Source of the DNA: Capitulum mitella
Lineage: Eukaryota; Arthropoda; Thecostraca; Pollicipedomorpha; Pollicipedidae
Direction: 5' to 3'
DNA length: 64,000 nucleotides
NCBI GenBank assembly: GCA_030062745.1
Contig: CP099842.1
Coordinates: 558,001 to 622,000 of the forward strand
Part shown: positions 1-11,429 of the stretch, in pieces
How the letters are laid out: the number at the start of each line of letters is the position of its first letter
Numbering within the stretch: the first letter of the stretch is position 1
Position numbers and translations under genes: made by a program
The notes under the pieces: model-generated
The model's input: the letters and a program-made list of their open reading frames with translations, nothing else
The model's database searches: none
Told to the model about the DNA's origin: nothing

Positions 1-722
1 CTCCGGAGAAAGAAGCCAAAACGCATCTTAGATCTAAAAATGACTTGCAAGGTCTCATGAACAACGTCAGAACTCTAATAATATAATTGGCTATCATGTA
101 CTAAAACTTATTCTTTCGTACGTATTTTTATTTTTATTTCTTGAAGAGATGCGAAAAGGACGTTTAATCAGCCCTAGCAAGCTCCAGGTTCTTGACGTGG
201 TCCGTTTGCCGGCAGTGTCAGAAAAACTTCAAGGGAGTGGTAACCACCCTCTGCCCCCCTCCCGCTCGAGGACAGAAAGGAGAATCAAAGCCGACCACTG
301 AAGCATGTAAAACTATTGGGGAAGGGCCATGATGCTCGTGTCTGCCCACAGCTATCCCTCATTTTCGAACATTAAATGCGACCGCAGAGATAGACTTGAA
401 TCCATGCACCTGAGACACCTTGGAGGTAACGCTTGTACAAAAGAATCTTGCGATTACTGCATCAAAAGGCTGAGGTTAGTTACGGATATCACCACGCTGT
501 CGATGGCAATGAAGACGTGGCCGGTGGCGGTCAGCGTTATGCATTTTATGGAGAGTTGAGGACGGAAACCGTGATGGATGGGCGACGGGAGCCGGTTATC
601 ATGACAGAAGCTGTCTCTGCACAACCTTCAGCCACTTTGGAGATAACTGTAATATTGAGGATTGACCGTAATTCAAAAGGATCGGATGGTTCCCCGGTAT
701 TACGAATAGGAGGGATAATTAA

Positions 723-1934
723 CCCTATTCCCGGCAGGGGGGGCGGAATCCGCCCCCCCTTCGGGTTTTTTGCTTGCCAATTCCAGGCTTTTTGACGCAG
801 CTTCACGAAACTTGGTGACTTTTCCTAGCTATTCCTTCTACGCGCCGTGACAAAATTTCGAAATTCTATTTTGCTCAGGGGCGGAGCCAGGCAACGTTTT
901 TGGGAGGCACCTCAGGTCATTTTTGGCCATGTTGAGGGTAAAAGGAAAATGTCTGCCAAAAACAGAGTTTTTAAGATAGAACTTAAAACTTTATATGAAT
1001 TTATAGCTAAATAGTTGGGCAATGTGCATATATAATTTTGTTTATCTGAGGTAACTTTACAAGGTCAGGTCAAGGTCAAAAGTCGAAATTTGGTTTTTCG
1101 CAATAATTTCGGCATCGCTTTTTCAAATGCCAAACCCGGAATATATATGACGTAGAAAGATGCCCTCTACTTGTGTACCAAGTTTCAGCTTGATATCAGG
1201 TCAGGTCACGGAGCTATGACCTAAAATGTCAGTGCACGTACCCTATATCGCAAAAGCCAAAAAATGAATTTTTTGGAATAGAGTGAATTTAATCGATTAA
1301 AAACGTTTACAGATAATATTGAATGCACACGACATCATTCCAGGTGACCCCAAGGTCACTGGAGGTCATTTAAGGTCAAAGGTCACAAGTTGATCTGAGA
1401 AACGTGTGACCATGACAGTTCCCCCTTTTTTATGTCCCTGGCACCGCCTATGTTAACATTATACAAACATTGTAATGCGATTTGTACTTCTTTAGTATAA
1501 CATGACTAGCAGAAGCTAAAAAAGTGTTTTGGTCTCTTTTGTTCATTCCGTTATTGGAAAACTAATCCCCCTATTTTTGAAACCCTGTGAACGCCCATGA
1601 ATTTTCTCAAAATTTCAAATTTGCATACCCATGGTAAAAGCCCTATCCATAATCTCTCGATTGATGCCAGTTTCATCGAAATCGGTCCATAAACAACGGA
1701 GTTATAAGAAGTCAAAAAGTACCCCCCATTTTGACATTTTTGCCCCCCTGTATCCACAAATTTCAAAATTTTGAAAATTTCTTTTGATAAAAATGTAGGT
1801 CACGTCACGGCAAATCGATTGCCGTTTGTTGCGATGAAATCGGATAAGTAGTTCTCGAGATCTCAGGGGGGGGGGGCCGAATCCGCCCCCCCTGCCGGGA
1901 ATCGGCCATACCGTCTAGCCCTCCGGGAATAGGG
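723..1934 (+). mobile_element. TTAA-bordered MITE, family A, copy 1
   Basis: A complete non-autonomous element of 1212 bp is flanked by TTAA at 719-722 and 1935-1938. It starts CCCTATTCCCGG and ends CCGGGAATAGGG, a perfect 12-bp inverted repeat. A G-run/C-run hairpin lies about 20 bp inside the left end and a second inside the right end. Unit C has one uninterrupted TTAA at 24609-24612 at the homologous position, so insertion was precise and followed the duplication. TTAA targets and CCC-starting termini are typical of piggyBac-type elements; no transposase is encoded. It closely resembles the copy at 44733-45942. Confidence 0.9.
1353..1385 (+). promoter_or_regulatory. AGGTCA array (DR4-DR4-DR1) in MITE copy 1
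   Basis: Four exact AGGTCA half-sites start at 1353, 1363, 1373 and 1380, giving spacers of 4, 4 and 1 bases. AGGTCA is the consensus half-site of many nuclear receptors; DR1 is the usual spacing for RXR/HNF4/COUP-TF-type dimers and DR4 for TR/LXR-type dimers. A second cluster of three overlapping or abutting half-sites lies at 1062-1078. The pattern is visible directly; actual receptor binding is inference. Confidence 0.6.
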
Positions 1935-1938
1935 TTAA

Positions 1939-3200
1939 GTGTCTTCATCGGTCGGAAACGGTAGAACGGCTCAGATATTAAACCGACAGCGCCTGGCTTG
2001 TTTTCATACCCGCGACAGCCTGCGGGTGTCGAAAAAGGTACTCCATGCTCTCTCGGGATCTAACCGTCGGATCTGAACCGGTCCTCCAACAATCGATAGC
2101 CTTGAGTATTGCGATTCAGAAAGTTATGTTAGTACTATGTTAGTACTATGCTAGCCCTGTTCACGTGACTGGCGTCGTCACAGGTCACATAAAACGCATA
2201 ACACGACGTCGGAAAAACTGACAACGTTTGGTATATCATATCATCGGCAATGCTGGTCTTAGAGCCCTCAAATGGGTATCAAACGAAAGGTAGGATCTTC
2301 TGCATCAGAAGCATGCCAGAATGTAAAAAATATGGGGTCAAGGTCAACCTGGGCCAGGTGAAATACTGGTTTCATTTTATATGCTAAAGACCGATACTTA
2401 CTCGCAGCCGTGTTGATCCACGAGACAAAATGACCGAAGTGGTCCTTCTTATGATCAGTTTTGAATTACCTGCTTTTCATTCAGTCAAGGCCTAGGTCAG
2501 GTCAGATAAGGTCACATTACTCTTCCTGCCAAAGAGCAATAGTTATTCGCGGGATTCCCAACTGCGAGTAGTACTAAACTAAAATGACATCTCGTGATAA
2601 TTAAATCTGCTCTGTCGGCTGCTATTGTCTGCTTCTAAAGGAAAACACAGATTCCAGAGTGTTCACTGTAACCGAAAACTGCGTCTGTGTTTCAGTGTAT
2701 AACGGGGTATAATTTAACCTACGGTGATCTGGTCACGTTTTCGTCAAAAGGTGGCGGTGTTCGGGTAAAGGTACTGGAAATTTTGGGCTCATGGCGTTTT
2801 TTGTTTGGATGTTGGGCCACGCAGAAACAATGGGAAGGGGGAATTGCACTTACCCAAGTAAATTGCGGGTTAGTCTTCGTACTGACTGGTGTTTTTAGGA
2901 ACCGCCTCTTTTTATCATTAACATTACGTCCTTTCCATTACTGCTACTTGAGACACCTGACGTTGACCTCCGTATCAATTTTGAAAGCAATGACATATGC
3001 CAGTGCTAATTTATATCACTCATTACAAAATTTTACACACAACAAGTGCATCCAAAACATTGTGTGAGTGCTGCTGATGGTTATTCATGACGGATCTTAG
3101 GAATCGGAGTTGTCCCGTTTAGTCGAGACAGAAGCTCGCTGTGCGCTGTTTTCTGTACACTACTTGCCACGTGCCATACATCCTTAGATTATCTAGTCTT
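1939..3200. other. Unit A DNA without a recognised gene
   Basis: This stretch lies between MITE copy 1 and the 3' end of the glycine-rich gene and matches unit C 24613-25880. It contains scattered AGGTCA motifs, for example around 2337-2365 and 2490-2515. The part near 2340-2640 is also similar to the inside of the TTAA element at 41368-42681, so it may be an older part of such an element. No coding region could be supported. Confidence 0.5.
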
Positions 3201-3216
3201 GATCACATGTATTTTC

Positions 3217-3222
3217 TTTATT
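3217..3222 (-). other. Poly(A) signal of glycine-rich gene A
   Basis: TTTATT on the plus strand reads AATAAA on the minus strand, about 160 bases downstream of the stop codon of gene A. The same signal is found at equivalent positions in units B and C. Confidence 0.6.
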
Positions 3223-3383
3223 GTCTTTGTTCGTCTTAACAACACACATACATCACTAAAACTTGAGACTAAATCAGTAGTCATCATTGCCCACCTGCAT
3301 GTAAAAGCCTCTTTGAAAGCATTACACCAGGCATTTTAATAGTGGTAAGGGTATCCATGTCCAAAATCATACCCATGTCCATG

Positions 3384-3976
3384 TTACCCTTTGTAGCCAC
3401 CGTATCCATATCTGCGTCCGCCATAATAGTGACCGTATCCGCCATAATAGCGGCCGTATCCATGTCCATATCCACCGTAGTAGCCCCCGAATCCACCTCC
3501 AATGCCACGGAATCCTCCGCCGAATCTTCCGAGTCCGCCGCCAAATCTACCGAACCCTCCGCCGAATCTACCGAATCCTCTGCCGAATCCGCCGAGTCCG
3601 CCGCCGATTCCGTATCCTCCGTATCCGCCAAGATAGCCGGCAGTAGCGACAGCAACCAGGCAGAACAAAACGACCAGCTGAAAAAGTAACATCGTGTCAG
3701 GCGCTTCATGATAGACACTGGGACTACTTTACACGCTCGTTTTCGACGAGCGGTTGAATCGTGCTTTGTATCGATTGGGGGTCGCGACAGTCCCCATGTG
3801 TAGTGGAAGGTGGCCAAATGGCGAATACTGGTGAATGTCAAAAATGTTCGTCACATTATAAATATTTTTAAAGACCTAAGCAACGTAGCAACTACGTTTG
3901 TATGCAGTGGGGACTGTGCCACGACTGCGCTTGACACCCAGCTAATGTGGGGTTTGGGAACTGTGCTTACCTTCAT
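3384..3976 (-). CDS. Secreted glycine/tyrosine-rich protein, copy A
   Basis: This is a two-exon minus-strand gene, join(3384..3677, 3971..3976). Exon 1 codes only ATG-AAG in the context GCCGCC-ATGAAG and is followed by donor GTAAGC. Exon 2 follows a polypyrimidine-AG acceptor (TTACTTTTTCAG) and continues in frame, giving a 99-residue protein that starts MKLVVLFCLVAVATAG. This is a clear signal peptide with likely cleavage after ATA. The mature part is short GGFGRF/GGGLG-type repeats, then a Gly/Tyr/His tail (GGYGHGYGRYYGG) ending GGYKG. A start at 3692 (MLLFQ) would only translate the intron acceptor. Such low-complexity proteins can be cuticle, shell, cement or silk components or antimicrobial peptides; function is not determined. 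The gene is intact, and copies lie at 15566-16100 and 26064-27312. Confidence 0.85.
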
Positions 3977-4043
3977 GGCGGCGGACATGTTGTCAGGACA
4001 CGTGTTCTGCTGTGAATGCTGTGCCGATCATACACATCGTGCG

Positions 4044-4051
4044 ATTTTATA
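4044..4051 (-). promoter_or_regulatory. TATA box of glycine-rich gene A
   Basis: The minus strand reads TATAAAAT about 70 bases upstream of the ATG. Transcription would then start near 4015-4020, with a 5' untranslated leader of about 40 bases. The element is identical in units B and C. Confidence 0.7.
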
Positions 4052-4589
4052 CCAAACTACAACATTTCCTATTTCGCAAAGTCCGTATTTGTGCACGATG
4101 CAAAAAAGCCAACCACCACACCCATTCTGCACCAGAAAGGAGTAACTGGAAATGCAAGAAATTTGCAGACACATGACCACGTCCTGATGAAATTGTGCTC
4201 TCTCGACCGCCTGCAAACACCTAACATTAGCAAGGCTGCGTTTATTGTTCGTGATTTTTAACTTCAACAGGCTGCACCCGGTTAACGCACAGGCAATTTT
4301 GTGCGACTCATAATTGTTGCTCTGATATGTTCCGAACTGACATCTTGGTTTATTAACTCGCGCCCAACCTTGGGGAAGACATTTCCACGCCTCTCAAGAA
4401 CTTTTGGTGGTAACAAAAAAAAAAAACAGCATGCGCAGCACCCTGAAATTTTCACTGTCTTTTCTCATATGCTTTGCGCATATCCTATAGAATGTTCAAC
4501 TCCCGGTAGAGCCAGGTCACTGGCCTGGATCGCGTAAAAGAGGTCAACCTCCAGTTTTTTTAAAAAGTATTTTACAAACCACGCTGTGT

Positions 4590-5181
4590 GACTAATCGAC
4601 CTCAAACTTCTGGAGATAGTAGTCGAGGATATTCTCGAAAATTGCGTTATCTCGAATCTGCAATCAAGGCCAAGAGACCCAAGCGTGCCTCAAATCAGGT
4701 CATGTTCCTATGTCAGGTCAGGTTATATGGTCTACGTTATAAAGCGCCCTACTGATCACGTTTGTGGGATCCAAGGAGCTTTAATCCAAAGGTGCTCCTT
4801 GCCATTCGATTTTCATTGTTATCGATCCTCCGCAGAACACGAATTAAAGCAAAGAAAACGGCTGAATGTAGCTCAGGTCACACTGTTCACAGGGTCATAA
4901 GAGGTCACGTCTGGTCATTGGTTTTCTGGTCTGCCCGTATTTAAAAAATGTTCGTACAGATCCTTTCTACCGTTTGTCAAGAATACAAGGACATCTCGTC
5001 AGCACGGTGAAAACCTCACAAATATCGCGAAACTCGTTTTTTGGAGCCTTCACATGAGCGCACCCAAAAATTATATTTAATGATGTGAATATGGTCTTCC
5101 TAGTTCCCGGACGTTTTGCATGATTGTTTACATGAAAAATATTTTTATTCCTGGAGAAGACTGCTTTCACATGTAAAAGAT
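4590..5181 (+). repeat. Local direct repeat in unit A, first copy
   Basis: This ~590-bp segment (from the GATCGACCTC-like start through the AAAAGATATAT motif) is repeated at about 6268-6870. Units B (about 16705-17305) and C (about 27915-28515) have it once. Unit A has therefore gained a second copy, with a foreign ~1.1 kb stretch between the copies. Confidence 0.75.
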
Positions 5182-6267
5182 ATATGGGCCATTCCATGCC
5201 AACTCAACCAGTGATGTACACGGCACCCCCTCAGATTTTTAGGAAATGAAGTCTTGTGGGGTTCTTCATAGCCCAGATCCCGAATATCGGGTCGAAATCG
5301 CCCTCTAGCAAATAGTTTGGCTGCTACGGTGACGTCAATTTATGACGTCACACAGTGTTAAGCAATTTTTGAAGCGGTGTATCTCCGAAAGTTGATGAGA
5401 TATTTTAAATCGGTCAACGGCATTTCAGAGACAAATGTCTGACGTTTTATTTGTGTATTTGTTTGATTTTTTGACGTTTTAAAAATATATTATATTATCG
5501 AACAAAAATGTAAAGTTAAATTCCAACACTTATGTGGTTTTCGATTTTCTTGAAAATGGGATATATAAAATCTGCATGTTTTCTTACCCTGGAACCGTCG
5601 AGAAAACAATGGGTATCGCACAACATCATATCCTAACGTATCGCGTTCTCCTTGGGCATCCCGCCAGACACGCGCCGGAGCGCCGCGCCGATAGTGGCAT
5701 CCAGGTGGCGCTCGGCGCGGCCGAGACGGCTGAGTCGGAACGGAGCCTGGTGGGGGGAGGGGAGAGGAAGAGGAGGAGGAGGCGGCAGATCACCTGCGTG
5801 ATCTGCGTCTGACAATGAACCGAAGGTGTCTTGTTGGAGACAATGCTCAAGTGTAGGTCTACCATCTGAAGCGACGATGTCTCCCATTACGCATGCAGTT
5901 GTAGAACACCGACAGTCGTGTGCAGTGTGGCTCAGGCGACGGACCTCTGTGTTTCATTCGCGAGAGTGCATTGGTGTGAAATGAAGTCCAGTTACAGAGA
6001 AAAGCAAAAACTCTGTTCAAATCCTTTCGGCTTGCCCCATAGCAAAAAATTTTATAGCCCTGTTAGACCGGTGTCGGCATCATTCATCAGAGCTCACAAG
6101 TCTTTACAAAACCTTCTAACACCTGGCGATAAAGTGTGCGTGAAATGCAGGAAACTAATTCCTAAAAGAGACTTTCAAGCCCGTGGACGTGACGAACCAC
6201 AGCCAGGTCCATCTGGCCAGCCAGCAACAAGAGTGTGATTGATTGTGATTGAACAAGACAAGAGCTG
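5182..6267. mobile_element. Insert between the two local repeats of unit A, possible captured gene fragment
   Basis: The insert is absent from units B and C. It begins GGGCCATTCCATGCC, has an AT-rich first half with a CRE-like TGACGTCA at 5342-5349, then a CpG-rich block (about 5640-5800), then a coding-like stretch at 5918-6238. No transposon ends or target duplication could be assigned. It could be a gene-capturing transposon or DNA brought in by a duplication event. Confidence 0.4.
5918..6238 (+). pseudogene. Fragment resembling a Cys-Asn-Pro-Phe / CxxC zinc-binding N-terminal domain
   Basis: The open frame encodes CSNPFGLPHSK, then about 30 residues later GDKVCVKCRKLIPKRDF, then a Pro/Gly tail (EPQPGPSGQ). 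A C-x-NPF motif followed by a CxxC about 40 residues on is the pattern I associate with the N-terminus of uncharacterised invertebrate zinc-binding proteins often found near transposons; this is from memory. The frame runs into the second local repeat and stops, so if real it is a truncated exon. The CpG-rich sequence just upstream could be its 5' region. Function unknown. Confidence 0.35.
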
Positions 6268-6870
6268 TGTGTGATTGATCGACCTCAGGCTTTCAGAGAT
6301 AGTAGTCGAGGATATTTCTAAGAATTGCGCTGTCTCGAATCTGCTGACAATCTGCCAAGCGTGCTTCATATCAGGTCATGATCCTACGTCAGGTCAAGCC
6401 ATATGATCTACGTTACATAGCGCCCTACTGATCACGTTTGTGGGACCCAAGGAGCTTTAATCCAAAGGTGCTCTTTGCCATTCGATTTTCATTGTTATCG
6501 ATCCTCCGCAGAACACGAATTAAAGCAAAGAAAACGGCTGAATGTATCTCAGGTCACACTGGTCACAAGGTCATAACAGATCACATCGGGTCATTGGTTT
6601 TCTGGTCAGCCCGTATTTAAAAAAATGTTCGTGCAAATCCTTTCTACCATTTGTCGAATATACATGGATATCTCGTCAGCACGGTGAAAACTTCACAAAT
6701 ATAGCAGAACTCCTTTTTTGGGGCCGTCACATGAGCTCACCTTAAAATTATATTTAATGAAGTAAACATGGTTTTCCTACTTCCCGGACATTTTGCATGA
6801 CTGTTTACGTGAACAGTCTTTTTATGCCTGGAGAAGCCTGCTCTCACGCGTAAAAGACATACATTAAACC
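6268..6870 (+). repeat. Local direct repeat in unit A, second copy
   Basis: This is the second copy of the segment at 4590-5181. It continues without a break into the rest of the unit, so this is the copy in its original context on the right side. Confidence 0.75.
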
Positions 6871-8768
6871 TCGCCCACACATGGGGGATGCCACTCCCCA
6901 AGTGGTTTTCTTTGATGCACTCCATGCGATTAAAAACAAAAGTCCGACTTTTTCGGTAGCTGCTTTTTTGTCCTTTCTGCAGATTTTCTGAAAATTTCAG
7001 GTATTGCCGACCTTTGGTTTGTTAGATATGACCTTGATCTCGAGGGCATGTCACCCCAAAGCGCGGTGTACTGTAAAATGTGTGAGAAAGGCGTCAAGTG
7101 CACCGCAGATGTCGTATCTGCTGATTGTTTTGCAAACTGCATTCCACATGCGTCCGAAATATTTACTTAGACCTACGAAAGATCAATGTCAGAGTCAATG
7201 TTAGATTGGGCCACGAATAATATCACATTTTGCAAACATCTAATGCATTTCGAGGAAGCTGATCTGCTAGACATCTAGAACATGTCTTTTTGAAACACAT
7301 AGCAAACAAACAAACACGCACGCACACATGCAGAATCACAAATACCAAGCAATATATTCCTATCATCCTGGACTTTTTCTGAGTCCTCCCAGGAGTAACC
7401 ATTGAGAATTATCTTTCGAAATGTTATATTACCTATCTTGATATTAGATCATAACCTAATGACATCTCATCAGGTCATGTTAGGTTGTGACCTGACTTTC
7501 CACAGTGTGTTTCGACGCTGGAAACGCAGTGCGACACCATTTGTTTTTTAGGGGAGGGGATTTTGCAGTGAATATCCAATTCGTGCTGTTCTGAGCGTAT
7601 GAGGTATTTGGTCTCAGATGACTTCATTTCGCTTGCTGTTATATTCCTCGTCTGCACATGCATCAGGTTCGACAAATCACTTCAGACTGTTTGGATTTAC
7701 GAATACGCATCGATACGTGACAAATTGCCTTCAACGTAGCGTCGGAAGCGGATTCTGTCGAAAAGAGCGTATGCTGGCCTTACCTGAAGTGTGACCAACT
7801 GACTCAGACAGTAAAACTGTACGTCAGAAGAACGACCAGAAGCTTCTCTATCTGACTTAGGATCACCGATGGTTGTGCCTTTGCTAAATGGGGAATAATG
7901 CTCGAGGTATTCCGTTTGCAGCCCGAAAAGTAAAGTCTTAGTCTGACATGACTTAGAAGGTCAAGATTAGTCCTAAGAAGATGAAATCGGATACCGTTAG
8001 ATTCATTATGTGTCAAGCAATCTGCTGGTTTTTGTCGCGAGACTCTATCTCAGTTACGAGGTGAATGGCTTGGAGGTGGCAACCCTCCAGGTGCGTTCTA
8101 GGATGGCGGAGTGGCAAGTGCGGGTGAGAATTAACTTATGACTGAACTTTTTTGGCTCCAGGCCATGTTCAGGATTAATCATTTAACAATTGGGGGCAAG
8201 CCAGTCGAAGGCCGGGGCTCCCGCTAATTTAATTACAGAATTCAAAAAGCTGAGGGACGCAGCATTCAGCTACCCAACCTCAGAGCTGCAGACACCAGCA
8301 TGAACTACAAGATGTAAAAACGCATAATTTACATCAATGCGAATCGACACAACGTGAAGTTTTTCATACATTTTGACTTTCTATAATTAACATATGCAAT
8401 GCTTGATTGGAGGGGGAGGGCCAGCAATTGCCTGCCCATCCTTTATCTTTGTTTTTAATAATTTTCACAGTAATAATGGATCGCTGACATTTTATCTATC
8501 TCCTTCTGTCTCCTAAGAACATCTTTTGCCGTGCCGAGGTCAGATGGTCTCCAAAATGATTGTACTTACTCCGCAGCACAGATGGTATGGATGAGAGTAA
8601 TTGAGGTCAACCAAGGTCATGTAGCTTAGGTGAAAATGAGAAATTGTGCAAATGGGAAATACGGGATTTATAGGACTTTGGCATTGCATGATGAATACAG
8701 GTGCTCCATAGCATAGGCAAGTTAGATCATATCAATTTAAATCATCAAAAGTAAGGTAGTAAAGATAT
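6871..8768. other. Unit A DNA without a recognised gene
   Basis: Collinear with 17290-19250 in unit B and 28500-30360 in unit C. It contains an AC/AAAC-rich microsatellite-like stretch near 7300-7335 and scattered AGGTCA motifs (about 7460-7490 and 8605-8620). Short open frames here differ between the three copies and show no conserved protein, so none is called. Confidence 0.5.
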
Positions 8769-8789
8769 ATACCACACTTTCTCTTTCCT

Positions 8790-9010
8790 CTTTTGCCTTC
8801 AACAGGGCTAAGAATGGCCTGAGATGCCTCCCAGAAACGTTGCCTGGTTCCGCTCCTGAGCAAAATACAACTACGAAATTTTGGTGCAGTACGTAAAAAG
8901 AACAGGTAGGAAAGCCGATCAACCTTTGTGAAGCTATGTCAAAAATCCTGGAATTGGTAAGCAAAAAACCCGAGGGGCCGAATTCAGCTCTCCCTATCGG
9001 GAACATGGTC
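8790..9010 (-). mobile_element. Eroded 5' end of a family A TTAA MITE
   Basis: Read on the minus strand, this matches the first ~220 bases of family A, including the stretch reading TTTTGCTCAGGNGCGGANCCAGGCAACG with mismatches. The terminal CCCTATTCCCGG is degraded and no TTAA flank survives. It lies exactly where unit A loses about 5.2 kb relative to unit C. Confidence 0.65.
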
Positions 9011-9109
9011 AAAGTTCGCACTTTGAAATCAAAGGCACATTGCATTTTGAAATAATGGAATCATGCGCATCATCAGAATACATAAAAAGGGTAATATTTG
9101 GCAAATGTT

Positions 9110-9460
9110 AAGCTCTTCGTCATACATTCTAAATCTGGTGTGTCAAGAAAACATTTCCATTTCTGTTATAGCCATATTATGTACACATTGCAAGTGCTTA
9201 TAGACAGATCCAGGTAACAGAAAAAGAGAGGTCCAGAAATGCATGGTGAAATCTGTGTTTTATTTCGTGAATCAAGTCATAATTTGTCAGGAATGAGAAC
9301 GAATAGAACACCTCATTTTACATTACCTTGCGGCCGCCTCTGATTTTTATTTTGACTGAAATATATGGTATTTGGTCGTAATACATGTGGAGCTAACAAA
9401 GCGAAAGAGATCCAGATGCTTGTTAGGCCCACTGAACATGTTACTGAATTCCAATAATTT
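9110..9460. repeat. Segmental duplication unit A, right end
   Basis: The sequence from about 9110 to 9460 matches unit C 35600-35960, including GTGGAGCTAACAAA followed by AGGCCCACT. Unit A therefore resumes after an internal loss of the material found at 30360-35590 in unit C. Similarity ends near 9460. Confidence 0.65.
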
Positions 9461-11201
9461 TCGTGTTCTGTACTGCATGTCGGCCGAGAAGCCAATGGAA
9501 TGGAATGAATGAGCAAATGGACTAACCGGGACCGTGCCGAATCGGATCCCAATCAGACTCCGAAGATCATGGCATCGTAATCGCCGGTACACTTCTCTGG
9601 CTTAGCTGTGGATAAGGTTGGTAGAGAGGGATGGAGCCCGATCGGATTCAGACGATTACGACATAGTAATCGTCGGTACAGTCCTCTGGCTATACTCCGT
9701 ACAAGCTGGTCCCAGCTCTCGCTCAACTCTGGCATCGTCACCTGCTCGGGCTAAGGACAGGTTAGCTCCATTGGGACAAGGTCGGGCACTGCTACGGAAA
9801 TGGTTGGGATTCTTGTGTCAACTCCCAGTGGAAATCCGACCATTGTTGCTGCTGCTACCATGTATAAGTATGCTCCAGGCATACGTGTGGGGGGGGGGGG
9901 GAGGTCGCTGTAAAGATGGCTAAGGCTGTGAAGAAACTTTGACTAGACGGGACCGCACATGGACGGTACCACATATCACCTGACTTGTTGAGCGTTCGGG
10001 CACCGCCCTGTTATTGAGTTCTCCTGTCATGTGATTCCTGGAGATCGCTGACCGTGACGTATAATAAAAAAGTCACGAAATACCCGTATTTCCCCGTACA
10101 TGCCCATTTAGGATTACAAAATATGACCGCATGGAACGCCATGCAAGTAAATGCCATGACGGATAAATGTGTCCGCACATTGAAGCTGCAGACTACACCA
10201 TCACCCTGAAGAGCAAGCGCAGAGCGCAGTTACACCACAGCTACGCGCAGGATTTTCAGCAGTGTGCGTGCGTTACAGAGACGATGAAGGTCTTAGTATT
10301 TCATTACAAGGTTCAGGAAAAGGTTTGCTGAAGGGAAACTAGTGCAAGGGAGTCTCTTGTAATAACACTGCACTCACAAGGTTGTCCGTTGTATGCCACA
10401 AACGAGTCCGAAGAAAAGGGAGGCATCATATAGGGCTCAATAAAAGTTATCGATGGTCGCCGACCGGATACAAGTTTTGGAAGCAAGTTTTGTAAACTGG
10501 TCGTCAACCGGAGGAGAGAGAGGGACTCTTGTTATTTTTAAAGGACATGACTGTGCCAAATGTAGCACCCAAGGAAACAAAACCCCTTCAGAGTTTGAGT
10601 AATCTTATACACATATTTAGTTGTTGAAGATGTTTTTCCTGGGGGGGGGGCACAACAAATGAGAAGCTTAGCAGAGATGTATGCCTGCGCCTATGACTGT
10701 GACTGACATAAATCTCCAGATTAACCTACTACTAACTCCATTTCATGTTCCATGGATGAGACACTGCATTAACGTTTGCTGCAAGAAAAGAAGTACTGGC
10801 ATATGAAATATCTGAGTTGAAAAGTCAGATTTAGTTAATCAACACTCATTTTCCACAGCTCTAGGAAAAGCAGGGTCTTATCATAGTAGTTATGAGAATG
10901 CATTATTGCAGTTGCACAAAAACCAGGAATAAATTGAAATATATGCTCCAAGACCATTGCCATGTTTCGATTATTTAAGGCTCAAGCTTAGGTAGTACAT
11001 ACACGCAAGACATAGCTTTGTCAGGAAAGTGAGCATCACGAGACAATATCATTATTTATCTTGGATGCACAAACAGAAGTTATCGAAAATGTGCATAACG
11101 GTCATTGTTTTTATTTAATGTCAATAACTGAAAGACAGTTTCCACAGCGAAAAACAAAAATAAAGAACACCAGAAAAATCATATTTCCATCAACTGGGTA
11201 G
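9461..11201. other. No gene recognised
   Basis: This is apparently single-copy within the window. It has two imperfect copies of a ~30-bp motif containing GTAATCGNCGGTACA (about 9571-9601 and 9666-9696), G-runs near 9888-9901 and 10640-10650, and AT-rich sequence. No open frame here shows a recognisable domain. Confidence 0.5.
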
Positions 11202-11429
11202 GTACTGGGTAGGGATGCACCGGATCGGGATTTTTGTGATCCGGCCGGATACCGGATATGCCGGATCGGGGTGCCGGATATCCGGCCGAATATCCGGCCG
11301 GATACCGGATATTATGTTTACATGTTTTTATTTACCATTTTTATTGAAATAATGAAACCGAAAAGACTGAATAGAAAAGAAAAACATGGGAAACTGAACA
11401 AAATTGGTAAAAAATGCCCACAGCTTGTG

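Larger units (their letters stand above)
1..8768. repeat. Segmental duplication unit A, left part
   Basis: The sequence from base 1 matches unit C from 23866 onward (same first bases CTCCGGAGAAAGAAGCC) and stays collinear, with small indels, through about 8768, which corresponds to about 30360 in unit C. It includes one glycine-rich gene. Differences from C include the TTAA element at 723-1934, which has a clean empty site in C, and a ~1.1 kb insertion plus local duplication between 4590 and 6870. The unit probably begins left of the window. Read by eye, divergence looks like several per cent. Confidence 0.85.

Noticed and set aside
546-806. Proline/glycine-rich frames at the ends of MITEs (also 44371-44860 and 32270-32509)
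   Set aside because: They run from host DNA through the G-run/C-run hairpin of the element; the frame changes with G-run length.
3342-3689. Plus-strand Ser/Ala/Glu-rich frame over gene A (and equivalents at 15524-15880, 25967-26381 and 59443-59802)
   Set aside because: It is the complement of the glycine-rich repeats, has no promoter or splice support, and similar frames arise mechanically in all copies.
9618-9923. Frame with SDDYDIVIVG, reminiscent of an FAD-binding oxidoreductase start
   Set aside because: The Gly-x-Gly-x-x-Gly loop is missing, and the motif is one half of an imperfect DNA repeat.
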